NCBI GenBank assembly: GCA_017615405.1
Contig: JAGAAE010000194.1
Location: 1-7,937 of the forward strand
DNA: 7,937 bases
Reading direction: 5' to 3'
From: Clostridia bacterium
GTDB taxonomy: Bacteria; Bacillota; Clostridia; Oscillospirales; Acutalibacteraceae
How positions within the stretch are numbered: position 1 is the first letter of the stretch; each line of letters opens with the position of its first letter. The notes below the pieces were generated by a model. The model worked only from the letters and a program-made list of their open reading frames with translations, was not told the origin of the DNA and did not search any database. The position numbers and the translations under genes were made by a program. This document shows positions 1-6,157 of the stretch, one piece after another.

Positions 1-190
1 TAAAGACATCGAGTCAAACGGCATCGTGACCTATAAGGAAATGCCCGGCGAGGGCGCGCAGATACCGCTTGAAATGCAGGGCGCGCAGGACATTTTAAAA
101 GAACTCAAGACCATAGACGTCAATACCCTGACCCCGATAGAATCTATGGAGATACTCTTCGATATCGCCAACAAGGCAAAATCGATATAG
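1..190 (+). CDS. mutS: DNA mismatch repair protein MutS, C-terminal end (partial)
   Basis: Only the last 62 codons are present; the reading frame starts at base 2 and ends at the TAG at 188-190. The protein ends with LKTIDVNTLTPIESMEIL followed by FDIANKAKSI, which is the typical extreme C-terminus of bacterial MutS (the LKxLDxNxLTPxEALxxLxxL region after the ABC-type ATPase domain). MutS recognises mispaired bases and recruits MutL. The mismatch-binding, clamp and ATPase domains lie upstream of the window and cannot be judged. The gene lies 31 bases upstream of mutL on the same strand, the classic mutS-mutL pair, which supports the call. Identification rests on tail similarity plus context. 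Confidence 0.9.
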   Translation, partial: KDIESNGIVTYKEMPGEGAQIPLEMQGAQDILKELKTIDVNTLTPIESMEILFDIANKAKSI

Positions 191-205
191 AAAATCATTA
201 AGCTG

Positions 206-216
206 AAAAGGTGGTG
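206..216 (+). promoter_or_regulatory. Ribosome binding site of mutL
   Basis: AAAAGGTGGTG ends five bases before the ATG at 222. It matches the anti-Shine-Dalgarno complement AAAGGAGGTG with one mismatch (T for A). It lies in the only sizeable gap of the window (191-221), which holds no recognisable promoter or terminator, so mutL is probably co-transcribed with mutS. Confidence 0.75.
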
Positions 217-221
217 AAAAA

Positions 222-2111
222 ATGCCGAAAATAAACCTCTTGCCCAAAGGAACAGCCGAGCTTATCGCGGCGGGCGAGGTCGTTGAGAGACCTGCTTCGG
301 TCGTAAAGGAGCTTATCGAAAATTCGATAGACGCAGGCGCTAAACACGTAACGCTTGAAATAAAGCGGGGCGGGATCCTCTATATAAGGGTGACCGACGA
401 CGGGTGCGGAATATCCTTTGAAGACGTTCCAACGGCATTTTTGCGCCACGCGACCAGTAAAATAAGGTCGGCAAAGGACCTTGACAGTATTTCCTCGCTC
501 GGGTTTCGAGGCGAGGCGCTTGCCGCGACCTCGATTGTCTCGAAGGTCGAACTGTTTACAAAACAGGCGGAGGACCTTTTCGGGACCCACTATCTGATAG
601 ACGGCGGCGAGCAAAAACTCTATGAGGAAAGCGGCTGTCCCGACGGAACTACCGTCATTGTCAGGGATATATTTTATAACACCCCTGCAAGGATGAAATT
701 CCTGAAAAAGGACGTTACCGAGGGCAATTCGGTTTTTGCCGTGCTTGAAAGAATGGCAATATCCCATCCTGAGATATCCTTTAAGTTTATAAGGGACGAA
801 AAGACCGTTTTGACGACGCCCGGCGACGGAAAACTCTATTCTGCGATTTACAGCGTTCTCGGGCGCGAGATATCCTCTACCTTTATCCCCGTTCCCGACG
901 GCGAAGGCGCGGTCAGGGTCTCGGGATTTGTCTGCAAGCCCGCGTTTTGCCGAAAATCAAGGGCGGTGCAATACGTCTTCTTAAACGGCAGGTACGTCCA
1001 GTCGAACACGGTCGTTGCCGCCGTCGAGCAGGCATATAAAAACAGCGCGATGATCGGCAAATACCCGGCGTTCGTCATCTGCCTTGATATTCTCCCCGAA
1101 ACGGTCGACGTCAACGTTCACCCCGCAAAGACCCAGGTAAGATTTGCCGACGAAAAGAGGATATTCGACGCGGTTTACTATTCGGTTAAGAATTCGATAA
1201 TATCGGGCGACACCCGCCCCGAGATAGTGCTGAACAGAAAACCGGCGCCATTCGGAAGAATGACGGCGGAACAATACAGACAGCAGGCGGTCGATATTCC
1301 GACAACGCCGGTCGAAAAGGCATACGGTGTCGACAAGCCGGGATTCGCCGCGAAAAGAGAACCCCGTCTCAGTTTTAAGAGCGATAACACACCGTTTTTT
1401 GAGCGAAAAGACGTTAAAGAATATCTCCAAAATCGGCAGGAAAGCGCACCTTTTGACCCCCCGGTCGAGGAGAAAAAAGCCGAGCCGGTCGTGGCAAAGC
1501 AGGCCGAGGATAACGCCCCCGACGCCGCAAACGATAACGCCGAGCAGATTTCGGTAAGATATATCGGAGAGGCTTTTTTGACCTATATCATCGTCGAAAC
1601 CGACGATTCGCTCTATCTTATCGACAAGCACGCCGCCCACGAGCGGATAAACTATAACAAGCTTAAAACTACCGCTTCGGTCGAGAGCCAGCAGTTGTTA
1701 CTGCCGGTAAGCGTCAGGTTGGCAAGAGAAGAATTCGACGCCGTCCTTTCAAACGAAAAGCTTCTGACCGACGCCGGATTTGAAATAGAAGATTTCGGGA
1801 ATTCGACCGTTATGGTACGCGCGGTCCCCGCAATGCTTTCGGGTGAAGACGTTACGGATATGATCGTCGAAGCGGCGAAGAATATTCTTAAAAAAGGCGT
1901 TCCCGAAAGCGAAAGACTTGACAGGATCTATTATACCGTTGCCTGCAAGGCCGCGATCAAGGGCGGCAACTACACGACTGCCGCCGAGCTTGAGGCTCTT
2001 GCGAAAAAGGTCTTGTCGAACAATGATATTATGTATTGTCCCCACGGAAGACCGGTCGCGTTTAAACTGACAAGGAACGAACTTGAAAAACAGTTCGGGA
2101 GAAAAGTATGA
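222..2111 (+). CDS. mutL: DNA mismatch repair protein MutL, endonuclease type with variant active-site motif
   Basis: At 629 residues this is a full-length MutL. The N-terminal GHKL ATPase shows all signature motifs: KELIEN with catalytic E30 and N34, DDGCGI at 59-64, and SLGFRGEAL at 92-100. The transducer domain (about 200-330) includes the DVNVHPAK motif near 296-303. A variable linker runs from about 335 to 440. The C-terminal domain carries a metal-dependent nuclease motif at 468-479 (DKHAAHERINYN), ACKAAIK at 574-580, CPHGRP at 606-611 and a final FGR at 625-627, the set typical of MutL with nicking activity. QQLLLP at 490-495 fits a sliding-clamp binding motif (QxxLxP). The usual motif is DQHA(X)2E(X)4E; here Q is K469 and the last E is N479. 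The ATG at 222 has a good ribosome site. MutL couples MutS recognition to strand incision; the last four bases overlap miaA. Confidence 0.97.
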   Translation: MPKINLLPKGTAELIAAGEVVERPASVVKELIENSIDAGAKHVTLEIKRGGILYIRVTDDGCGISFEDVPTAFLRHATSKIRSAKDLDSISSLGFRGEALAATSIVSKVELFTKQAEDLFGTHYLIDGGEQKLYEESGCPDGTTVIVRDIFYNTPARMKFLKKDVTEGNSVFAVLERMAISHPEISFKFIRDEKTVLTTPGDGKLYSAIYSVLGREISSTFIPVPDGEGAVRVSGFVCKPAFCRKSRAVQYVFLNGRYVQSNTVVAAVEQAYKNSAMIGKYPAFVICLDILPETVDVNVHPAKTQVRFADEKRIFDAVYYSVKNSIISGDTRPEIVLNRKPAPFGRMTAEQYRQQAVDIPTTPVEKAYGVDKPGFAAKREPRLSFKSDNTPFFERKDVKEYLQNRQESAPFDPPVEEKKAEPVVAKQAEDNAPDAANDNAEQISVRYIGEAFLTYIIVETDDSLYLIDKHAAHERINYNKLKTTASVESQQLLLPVSVRLAREEFDAVLSNEKLLTDAGFEIEDFGNSTVMVRAVPAMLSGEDVTDMIVEAAKNILKKGVPESERLDRIYYTVACKAAIKGGNYTTAAELEALAKKVLSNNDIMYCPHGRPVAFKLTRNELEKQFGRKV

Positions 2112-3046
2112 GTGCAAAACCGAAGGTCGTTTGCATAGTCGGTCCCACAGCGAGCGGAAAAACGGCGCTCGGAATAGAGATCGCAAAGCGGCTTGACGGC
2201 GAGATAATCTCAGCCGATTCAATGCAGATCTATAAGGGCATGCCGGTTGCTTCCGCCGTTCCGACCGAAGAAGAAAAGCAGGGGATCAAGCATCATCTTA
2301 TGGAGATCTGCGACCCTTCCGATCAGCAGACGGTTGCAAAATTCAAGGAACTCGCAACGGAAAAGATAAAAGAGGTCCTCGAAAGAGGTAAGACCCCGAT
2401 AATCGTCGGCGGAACGGGACTTTATATTGACGCGGTGGTAAACAATATCACCTACACCCCCGAGGAAGCCGATCCCGAACTGCGAAAAAAACTTGAAGAC
2501 GAGTATGATGCTATCGGCGGCGAAAGGATGCTTGAAAAACTTAAAAGTATTGACGAGACCGCCGCAAATCGCATATCCAAAAACGATAAAAAGCGGATCG
2601 TGAGGGCGCTTGAGCTTTATTATAACAGCAACGTCACCGTTACAAAGCAGTATGAAAATTCAAGAAAGATCGAATCGCCCTATGAATTTATCGTTATCGG
2701 GCTTAAATACGCTGACCGTCAGAAGTTATACGACAGGATAAACAAACGGGTCGATATTATGCTTGAAAACGGGCTTCTTGACGAGGCAAAGCGGTTTTAT
2801 GATAAAAAGGGACAAAAAAACGGCGGTTTTGCCGCGATAGGTCATAAGGAATTATTCCCCTTTTTTGATGGCGAAATAAAGCTTGAAGAAGCCGCAGAAA
2901 ATCTTAAAATGCAGACGCGAAGATACGCGAAAAGGCAGCTTACGTGGTTTAACAAAAACGGGGAAATAAACTGGATATATCCCGACGTTACCGAAGACGT
3001 TACGGGCGAAGCCGAGAAAATTCTGAAAAGGAGGCAAATGCTTTGA
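2108..3046 (+). CDS. miaA: tRNA dimethylallyltransferase (A37 isopentenylation)
   Basis: MiaA transfers a dimethylallyl group to N6 of A37 in tRNAs that read codons starting with U. The 312 residues match the usual length. Visible motifs in order: P-loop GPTASGKT at 12-19, DSMQIYKGM at 37-45 (catalytic Asp37 and the anticodon-contact region), HHLMEICDP at 62-70, VGGTGLYIDAVV at 100-111, AIGHKE at 243-248, and TRRYAKRQLTWF at 270-281, the C-terminal signature. The segment after DSMQIYKGM reads ASAVPT (48-53) where most relatives have GTAKPT, a mild variation. The ATG overlaps the mutL stop (ATGA), with GGGAG at 2098-2102 as a modest ribosome site, so translation is probably coupled. In many bacteria hfq follows miaA; here an HlyD-like gene does, overlapping by four bases. 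Confidence 0.97.
   Translation: MSAKPKVVCIVGPTASGKTALGIEIAKRLDGEIISADSMQIYKGMPVASAVPTEEEKQGIKHHLMEICDPSDQQTVAKFKELATEKIKEVLERGKTPIIVGGTGLYIDAVVNNITYTPEEADPELRKKLEDEYDAIGGERMLEKLKSIDETAANRISKNDKKRIVRALELYYNSNVTVTKQYENSRKIESPYEFIVIGLKYADRQKLYDRINKRVDIMLENGLLDEAKRFYDKKGQKNGGFAAIGHKELFPFFDGEIKLEEAAENLKMQTRRYAKRQLTWFNKNGEINWIYPDVTEDVTGEAEKILKRRQML
3028..3034 (+). promoter_or_regulatory. Strong ribosome binding site that selects a TTG start
   Basis: AAGGAGG lies inside the last codons of miaA. Its spacing to the TTG at 3043 is eight bases, which is ideal. The nearby ATG at 3038 is only three bases away and is in the miaA frame (it is MiaA Met311), so it is not a competing start. This is the main reason for choosing TTG as the start of the next gene. 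Confidence 0.8.
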
Positions 3047-4251
3047 AAAAAGGCCGCGTTTTAAAAATCGTCATAATAGTATTTGCCCTCTTTTTTGTCG
3101 GCCATCAGTTGTATGCGGCACTCTATTCGCCCATCACCACCGAAAGCGCGGAATACTACGTCGCCGATGAAGGGATATCGGCGAAAGCGACCATTATTCG
3201 TCAGGAAACCATCGTCACGTCAGACGCCGCCGGCTCACATCATTTCCGTATCCAAAACGGATCGAGGGTCTCAAAAAACGGCGTTTTGGCGGACATTTAC
3301 GCAAACGACAGCGATTCGCTCGCCGTCAGCAAACTTGATAATCTCAACGAAAGAATAAGTGATTTAGAGGAAATAACGGGATATAACGACGCTTCTGCCG
3401 CCGACATTTCGCTTATAAGGCAGGACGTTGTCGAGTCGGTCAACGATTATGTCAGAGCCGCTTCGACGGGAGATTATTTCGGTGCGAGTGATTATGAGAA
3501 AAAACTTTTGTTTTCGATAAACCGAAAACAGTTCGTCACGGGCGAAACGACCGATTTCTCGGGACAGCTTGAGGCTCTGAAAGCGGAACAGGCAAGTCTT
3601 TCGGCAAGTCAGCCCGCCCCGGTCGCAAGCCTTCGGTCGGCGGTTTCGGGATATTTCGTTTCATCGGTCGACGGTTATGAAAACGTGCTTACGACCCAAA
3701 AACTTGACGAGATAACGCCCGAAAAACTTGAAGGTATGAAACCCGAAAGCGCGCCGGAAAACGTCGTCGGTAAGATCGCTTCGGATGACGATTGGTGCAT
3801 AGCGGTAACTCTTTCGGTGGGCGAGGCTTCAAAATACAAGGTCGACGACGATCTTTTGGTCAAACTGAAACTGCGAAACAATTCCCAGATCGACGTCAAG
3901 GTCAAGCAGATCAACGTCTCTTCAAAGGCGGACAAGGCGGTAGTCCTTATGTCCTGTCTCCAGATGAACAAGGAACTCGCCTCGGTCAGAACTGCCGATA
4001 TAAACATAGTCAGCCGGGAATATAAGGGACTTAAACTCAGCCGGAAGGCGCTCAGGGTCGTCAAGGGTCAGAGCGGCGTTTACGTCGTTTCGGGAATGTC
4101 GCTGAAATTCGTCAAGGTCGACGTTATTTACAGCACGGACGATTATATCGTATGCAAACAGGAGGAAACCGACAACAAAAAGGTTTTGCGTCTGTATGAC
4201 GAGGTTGTCGTGAAGGGGAAGAATTTATATGAAGGAAAAATCATCAGTTGA
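3043..4251 (+). CDS. Membrane-anchored HlyD/membrane-fusion-like protein, partner unknown
   Basis: This 402-residue protein has a basic N-terminus (MKKGR), one hydrophobic segment at about 8-27 and then a long polar domain, so it is probably anchored with its body outside the cytoplasm. I see no lipobox Cys. The architecture resembles HlyD/membrane-fusion adaptors: a first lipoyl-like half at about 38-88 (GSRVSKNGVLADIY), a short helical segment at about 94-185, a second half at about 198-212 (SAVSGYFVSSVDGYE), then beta-rich domains ending with GVYVVSGMSLKFVKVDVIY and LYDEVVVKGKNLYEGKII. Proteins of this kind, named putative membrane fusion proteins, are found beside yggS-sepF in Clostridia as I recall them. 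No ABC transporter or permease is encoded next to it, so a classical efflux role is unsupported. It starts at TTG and overlaps miaA by 4 bases and yggS by 23. Family call moderate; function unknown. Confidence 0.8.
   Translation: MKKGRVLKIVIIVFALFFVGHQLYAALYSPITTESAEYYVADEGISAKATIIRQETIVTSDAAGSHHFRIQNGSRVSKNGVLADIYANDSDSLAVSKLDNLNERISDLEEITGYNDASAADISLIRQDVVESVNDYVRAASTGDYFGASDYEKKLLFSINRKQFVTGETTDFSGQLEALKAEQASLSASQPAPVASLRSAVSGYFVSSVDGYENVLTTQKLDEITPEKLEGMKPESAPENVVGKIASDDDWCIAVTLSVGEASKYKVDDDLLVKLKLRNNSQIDVKVKQINVSSKADKAVVLMSCLQMNKELASVRTADINIVSREYKGLKLSRKALRVVKGQSGVYVVSGMSLKFVKVDVIYSTDDYIVCKQEETDNKKVLRLYDEVVVKGKNLYEGKIIS
4213..4221 (+). promoter_or_regulatory. Ribosome binding site of yggS, inside the preceding gene
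   Basis: AAGGGGAAG precedes the ATG at 4229 by seven bases, within the 3' end of the HlyD-like gene. It supports the ATG at 4229 as the real start even though this creates a 23-base overlap. No other in-frame start codon lies between 4229 and the conserved part of the protein. Confidence 0.65.
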
Positions 4252-4945
4252 TATTTTTGATGAAAATTATTCAAAAATAAAGAAAAATATCAAAACCGCC
4301 GCCGAATCGATCGGCAAAAAATACGAGGATATCACCCTCCTGGCGGCGACAAAGACGGTCGACGTCGATACCATAAACCACGCGATAAAAAGCGGTATCG
4401 AATATATCGGCGAAAACAGGGTCCAGGAGTTTTTGTCAAAACGCGAGGGCTATGCCCCCTGCCACAAGCACTTTATCGGTCACCTTCAGACCAACAAGGT
4501 CAAGGATATCGTACCCTACGTCGAGCTTATCCACTCGGTCGATTCCCTGCACCTGGCAAAGGAGATCTCAAAGGTGTCGTTAAAACTCGGGAAGATCACC
4601 GACATATTGCTTGAGGTCAATATCGGTCGCGAGGAAAGCAAATCGGGATTTACGCCCGAGGAGGCAGAAGAAAAACTCGTTGAGATCTCCAAACTTGAAG
4701 GGATCAGGGTCAGGGGACTTATGGCGATCCCGCCGATTTGTGAAAACGAGAGCGATAATATTCGTTATTTTGCCGAAATGAAAAAACTGTTTGTTGACAT
4801 CGGCGCTCAAAAAATAGATAATAGTAGTATGGAAATACTGTCGATGGGTATGTCCGACGATTACGTTGCCGCCATTAAAAACGGCGCGACAATGATCCGT
4901 CTCGGGACCGCCCTGTTCGGCAGAAGAAATTATACAAACAATTAA
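4229..4945 (+). CDS. yggS: YggS/YlmE-family pyridoxal phosphate homeostasis protein
   Basis: This family (YggS in E. coli, YlmE in B. subtilis, PLPBP in eukaryotes) binds PLP without known enzymatic turnover and buffers vitamin B6 pools. The 238-residue length is normal for its single TIM-barrel fold. Visible landmarks are LLAATKTV with the PLP-binding Lys42, GENRVQEF at 61-68, HFIGHLQTNK at 81-90, IHSVDS at 101-106, LLEVNI at 127-132, VRGLMAIPP at 161-169, LSMGMSDDY at 204-212 and the phosphate-binding RLGTALFG at 224-231. It directly precedes sepF, as ylmE does in the B. subtilis ylm cluster. Codons near 4814-4831 (AAT AGT AGT) look unlike the AAC/TCG preference elsewhere and coincide with a promoter-like sequence. 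Confidence 0.96.
   Translation: MKEKSSVDIFDENYSKIKKNIKTAAESIGKKYEDITLLAATKTVDVDTINHAIKSGIEYIGENRVQEFLSKREGYAPCHKHFIGHLQTNKVKDIVPYVELIHSVDSLHLAKEISKVSLKLGKITDILLEVNIGREESKSGFTPEEAEEKLVEISKLEGIRVRGLMAIPPICENESDNIRYFAEMKKLFVDIGAQKIDNSSMEILSMGMSDDYVAAIKNGATMIRLGTALFGRRNYTNN
4794..4822 (+). promoter_or_regulatory. Candidate sigma-A promoter inside yggS, upstream of sepF
   Basis: A perfect -35 TTGACA (4794-4799) is followed after 17 bases by GATAAT (4817-4822), five of six matches to TATAAT. The surrounding DNA is locally AT-rich. Transcription would begin around 4829, giving a leader of about 130 bases before the sepF ATG at 4960. It would drive sepF, ylmH, divIVA, lspA and rluD independently of the repair genes. 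No extended -10 TG is present. Coding sequence can make such matches by chance, so this is a sequence-only prediction. Confidence 0.5.
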
Positions 4946-4952
4946 AAAGGAG
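4946..4952 (+). promoter_or_regulatory. Ribosome binding site of sepF
   Basis: AAAGGAG lies seven bases before the ATG at 4960, directly after the yggS TAA. It is one of the strongest sites in the window, which fits independent, efficient initiation of sepF. Confidence 0.75.
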
Positions 4953-4959
4953 CATAAAA

Positions 4960-5412
4960 ATGGGACTTATTGACAAAATCAAAGGGATCATGACAATACC
5001 GGACGAAGAAGAGTTCGACGAAGAGTATGATGAAACGGCGTCCGATTACGAAAAGGGTGCGCAGGAAACGCCTTCAAAGAAGGAATCGTCTCCGAAAATA
5101 ATCAAATCGAAGAACGCGCCCGTTCAGGGACGTACGTCCATGCAGGTCGTCATCGTCAAGCCCGAAAGATTTGACGACGTAAAGGCGATCGCCGATCATC
5201 TTAACGAGGGAAAGACGGTCATATTGAACCTTGAGATCGCAAACCACGAGGAGTCAAGAAGGATCGTGGACTTTTTAAGCGGTGTCGCCTATGCAAACAG
5301 CGGAAATATGAGAAAGGTCGCCGCAAGCACATTCATCATTGTTGCCCGTAACGTCGACGTTATGGGAGAATTGATGCTGGATGAATTCGACGACACGAAA
5401 ATGTATCTTTAA
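4960..5412 (+). CDS. sepF: Cell division protein SepF (FtsZ membrane anchor)
   Basis: SepF bridges FtsZ to the membrane and shapes the division septum in Gram-positive bacteria. The 150-residue protein has the family layout. The N-terminal segment MGLIDKIKGIM (1-11) can form the amphipathic membrane-targeting helix. A flexible acidic linker (about 15-58) contains DEEEFDEEYDE. The compact SepF core begins near 61 (MQVVIVKPERFDDVKAIADH) and runs to about 137, including VILNLE at 87-92, RRIVDFLSGVAYA at 100-112 with the conserved Gly108, and STFIIVARNVDV. The start is fixed by a strong ribosome site and by the targeting helix. In B. subtilis ylmG follows sepF; here ylmH follows directly, its ATG sharing one base with the sepF TAA. 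No key residue appears missing. Confidence 0.97.
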   Translation: MGLIDKIKGIMTIPDEEEFDEEYDETASDYEKGAQETPSKKESSPKIIKSKNAPVQGRTSMQVVIVKPERFDDVKAIADHLNEGKTVILNLEIANHEESRRIVDFLSGVAYANSGNMRKVAASTFIIVARNVDVMGELMLDEFDDTKMYL

Positions 5413-6146
5413 TGGATGAAAAATTCCTGACGGCAAGGATCGACGACCTGTGTGAACTTTGCGACAAGACGAACGCTCCGAAGTTTTTGGGCTTTTTGTC
5501 CGAAAAAGAGGCGGCGATCGCAAATAAACACCTTTCAGGGTCGAAGAAAGCGATCGTGTTTTACGGGGGCTACGAGGGCGCTCTGAGGACCGTTTTAGGG
5601 GTCCTGCCCGAAGGGCTTTCGGACGTTCCGTTTCCGATAACGCCCCTGTCCTTCGTTTTTCGGAAGCAGGACGAGCTTGCCCACCGGGATTTCCTCGGCG
5701 TAATTACCGGGTTAGGTATAGCACGGGAAAAGATCGGAGATATTCTCGTCCAAAAGGGGCGAGCGGTCGTCTTTGCGGATCCTTCCGCCGCGAAATTTAT
5801 TCTGTCCCAGATCGACAAGGTCGGGAGGGTAGGCGTTACGGTCAGGGAAGGCTTTGATCAGCCGCTCCCCGAAGCGTCTCAAAAGAAAGAATTTTCCGAT
5901 ACGGTGGCGTCGTTGAGGCTTGACTGTGTGATCGCGGCGATCTGCGGACTGTCAAGAAAAGAAGCGATCGAACATATCGAAAAAGAATACGTCTTCGTTA
6001 ATTCCTTGGTTTCGGATAAGATCACGAGCAGGGTAAAAAACGGCGACATAATTTCCGTAAGGAAAAAAGGCAGATTTATTATCAAAAGCGTTGATGGTGT
6101 TTCCAAAAAAGGAAGAACCGTTTTGATTTACGACAAGTATATTTAG
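5412..6146 (+). CDS. ylmH: YlmH-type S4-domain RNA-binding protein
   Basis: The 244-residue protein is close to the length of B. subtilis YlmH. The N-terminal two-thirds carry YlmH-family features: PKFLGFLSEKE at 23-33, FYGGYEGALRT at 50-60, PITPLSF at 75-81 and HRDFLGVITGLGIAREKIGDI at 91-111. An S4 RNA-binding domain follows at about 168-228 (LRLDCVIAAICGLSRKEAIE, then VFVNS and VKNGDIISVR). YlmH has been linked in B. subtilis to rescue of stalled 50S-peptidyl-tRNA complexes and is genetically grouped with division genes. No convincing Shine-Dalgarno sequence precedes its ATG; start and the sepF stop form TAATG, so translation probably depends on reinitiation after sepF. The next in-frame choices would cut into conserved sequence. 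Confidence 0.95.
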   Translation: MDEKFLTARIDDLCELCDKTNAPKFLGFLSEKEAAIANKHLSGSKKAIVFYGGYEGALRTVLGVLPEGLSDVPFPITPLSFVFRKQDELAHRDFLGVITGLGIAREKIGDILVQKGRAVVFADPSAAKFILSQIDKVGRVGVTVREGFDQPLPEASQKKEFSDTVASLRLDCVIAAICGLSRKEAIEHIEKEYVFVNSLVSDKITSRVKNGDIISVRKKGRFIIKSVDGVSKKGRTVLIYDKYI

Positions 6147-6150
6147 GAGG
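6145..6150 (+). promoter_or_regulatory. Ribosome binding site of divIVA overlapping the ylmH stop
   Basis: AGGAGG begins within the ylmH TAG stop (6144-6146) and lies seven bases before the divIVA ATG at 6158. It is a near-consensus site, in contrast to the weak or absent sites before ylmH, lspA and rluD, so divIVA is expected to be translated at a higher rate than its neighbours. Confidence 0.8.
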
Positions 6151-6157
6151 ATTTGTT

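Noticed and set aside
191..221. The mutS-mutL gap as a promoter or terminator site.
   Set aside because: It is 31 bases long and mostly occupied by the mutL ribosome site; there is no hairpin plus T-run and no paired promoter hexamers.
481..486. TTGACA hexamers in mutL at 481 and 1918 as possible internal promoters.
   Set aside because: Neither has a recognisable -10 hexamer 16-18 bases downstream; both are Leu-Asp codon pairs.
981..1640. Long open frame on the minus strand opposite mutL (and similar ones opposite lspA and divIVA).
   Set aside because: These mirror the codon pattern of well-identified plus-strand genes, show no family motifs, and lack ribosome sites; they are antisense shadows.
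2815..2821. In-frame slippery heptamer A_AAA_AAC in miaA, followed by a small CGGC/GCCG hairpin.
   Set aside because: The same heptamer is also in frame at 3273-3279 and 6035-6041, arising from Lys-Asn-Gly written AAA AAC GGC. A -1 shift in miaA would meet a stop after eight codons and lose the conserved C-terminus, so codon bias explains it better than programmed frameshifting.
3792..4025. Alternative plus-strand frame within the HlyD-like gene as a nested gene.
   Set aside because: It is short, low in hydrophobic structure, has no ribosome site and lies wholly inside a better-supported frame.
4970..4997. Second TTGACA inside sepF with GACAAT 16 bases later.
   Set aside because: The -10 matches only four of six bases, the spacing is suboptimal, and the TTGACA simply encodes part of Ile-Asp-Lys. 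It is much weaker than the candidate at 4794-4822.
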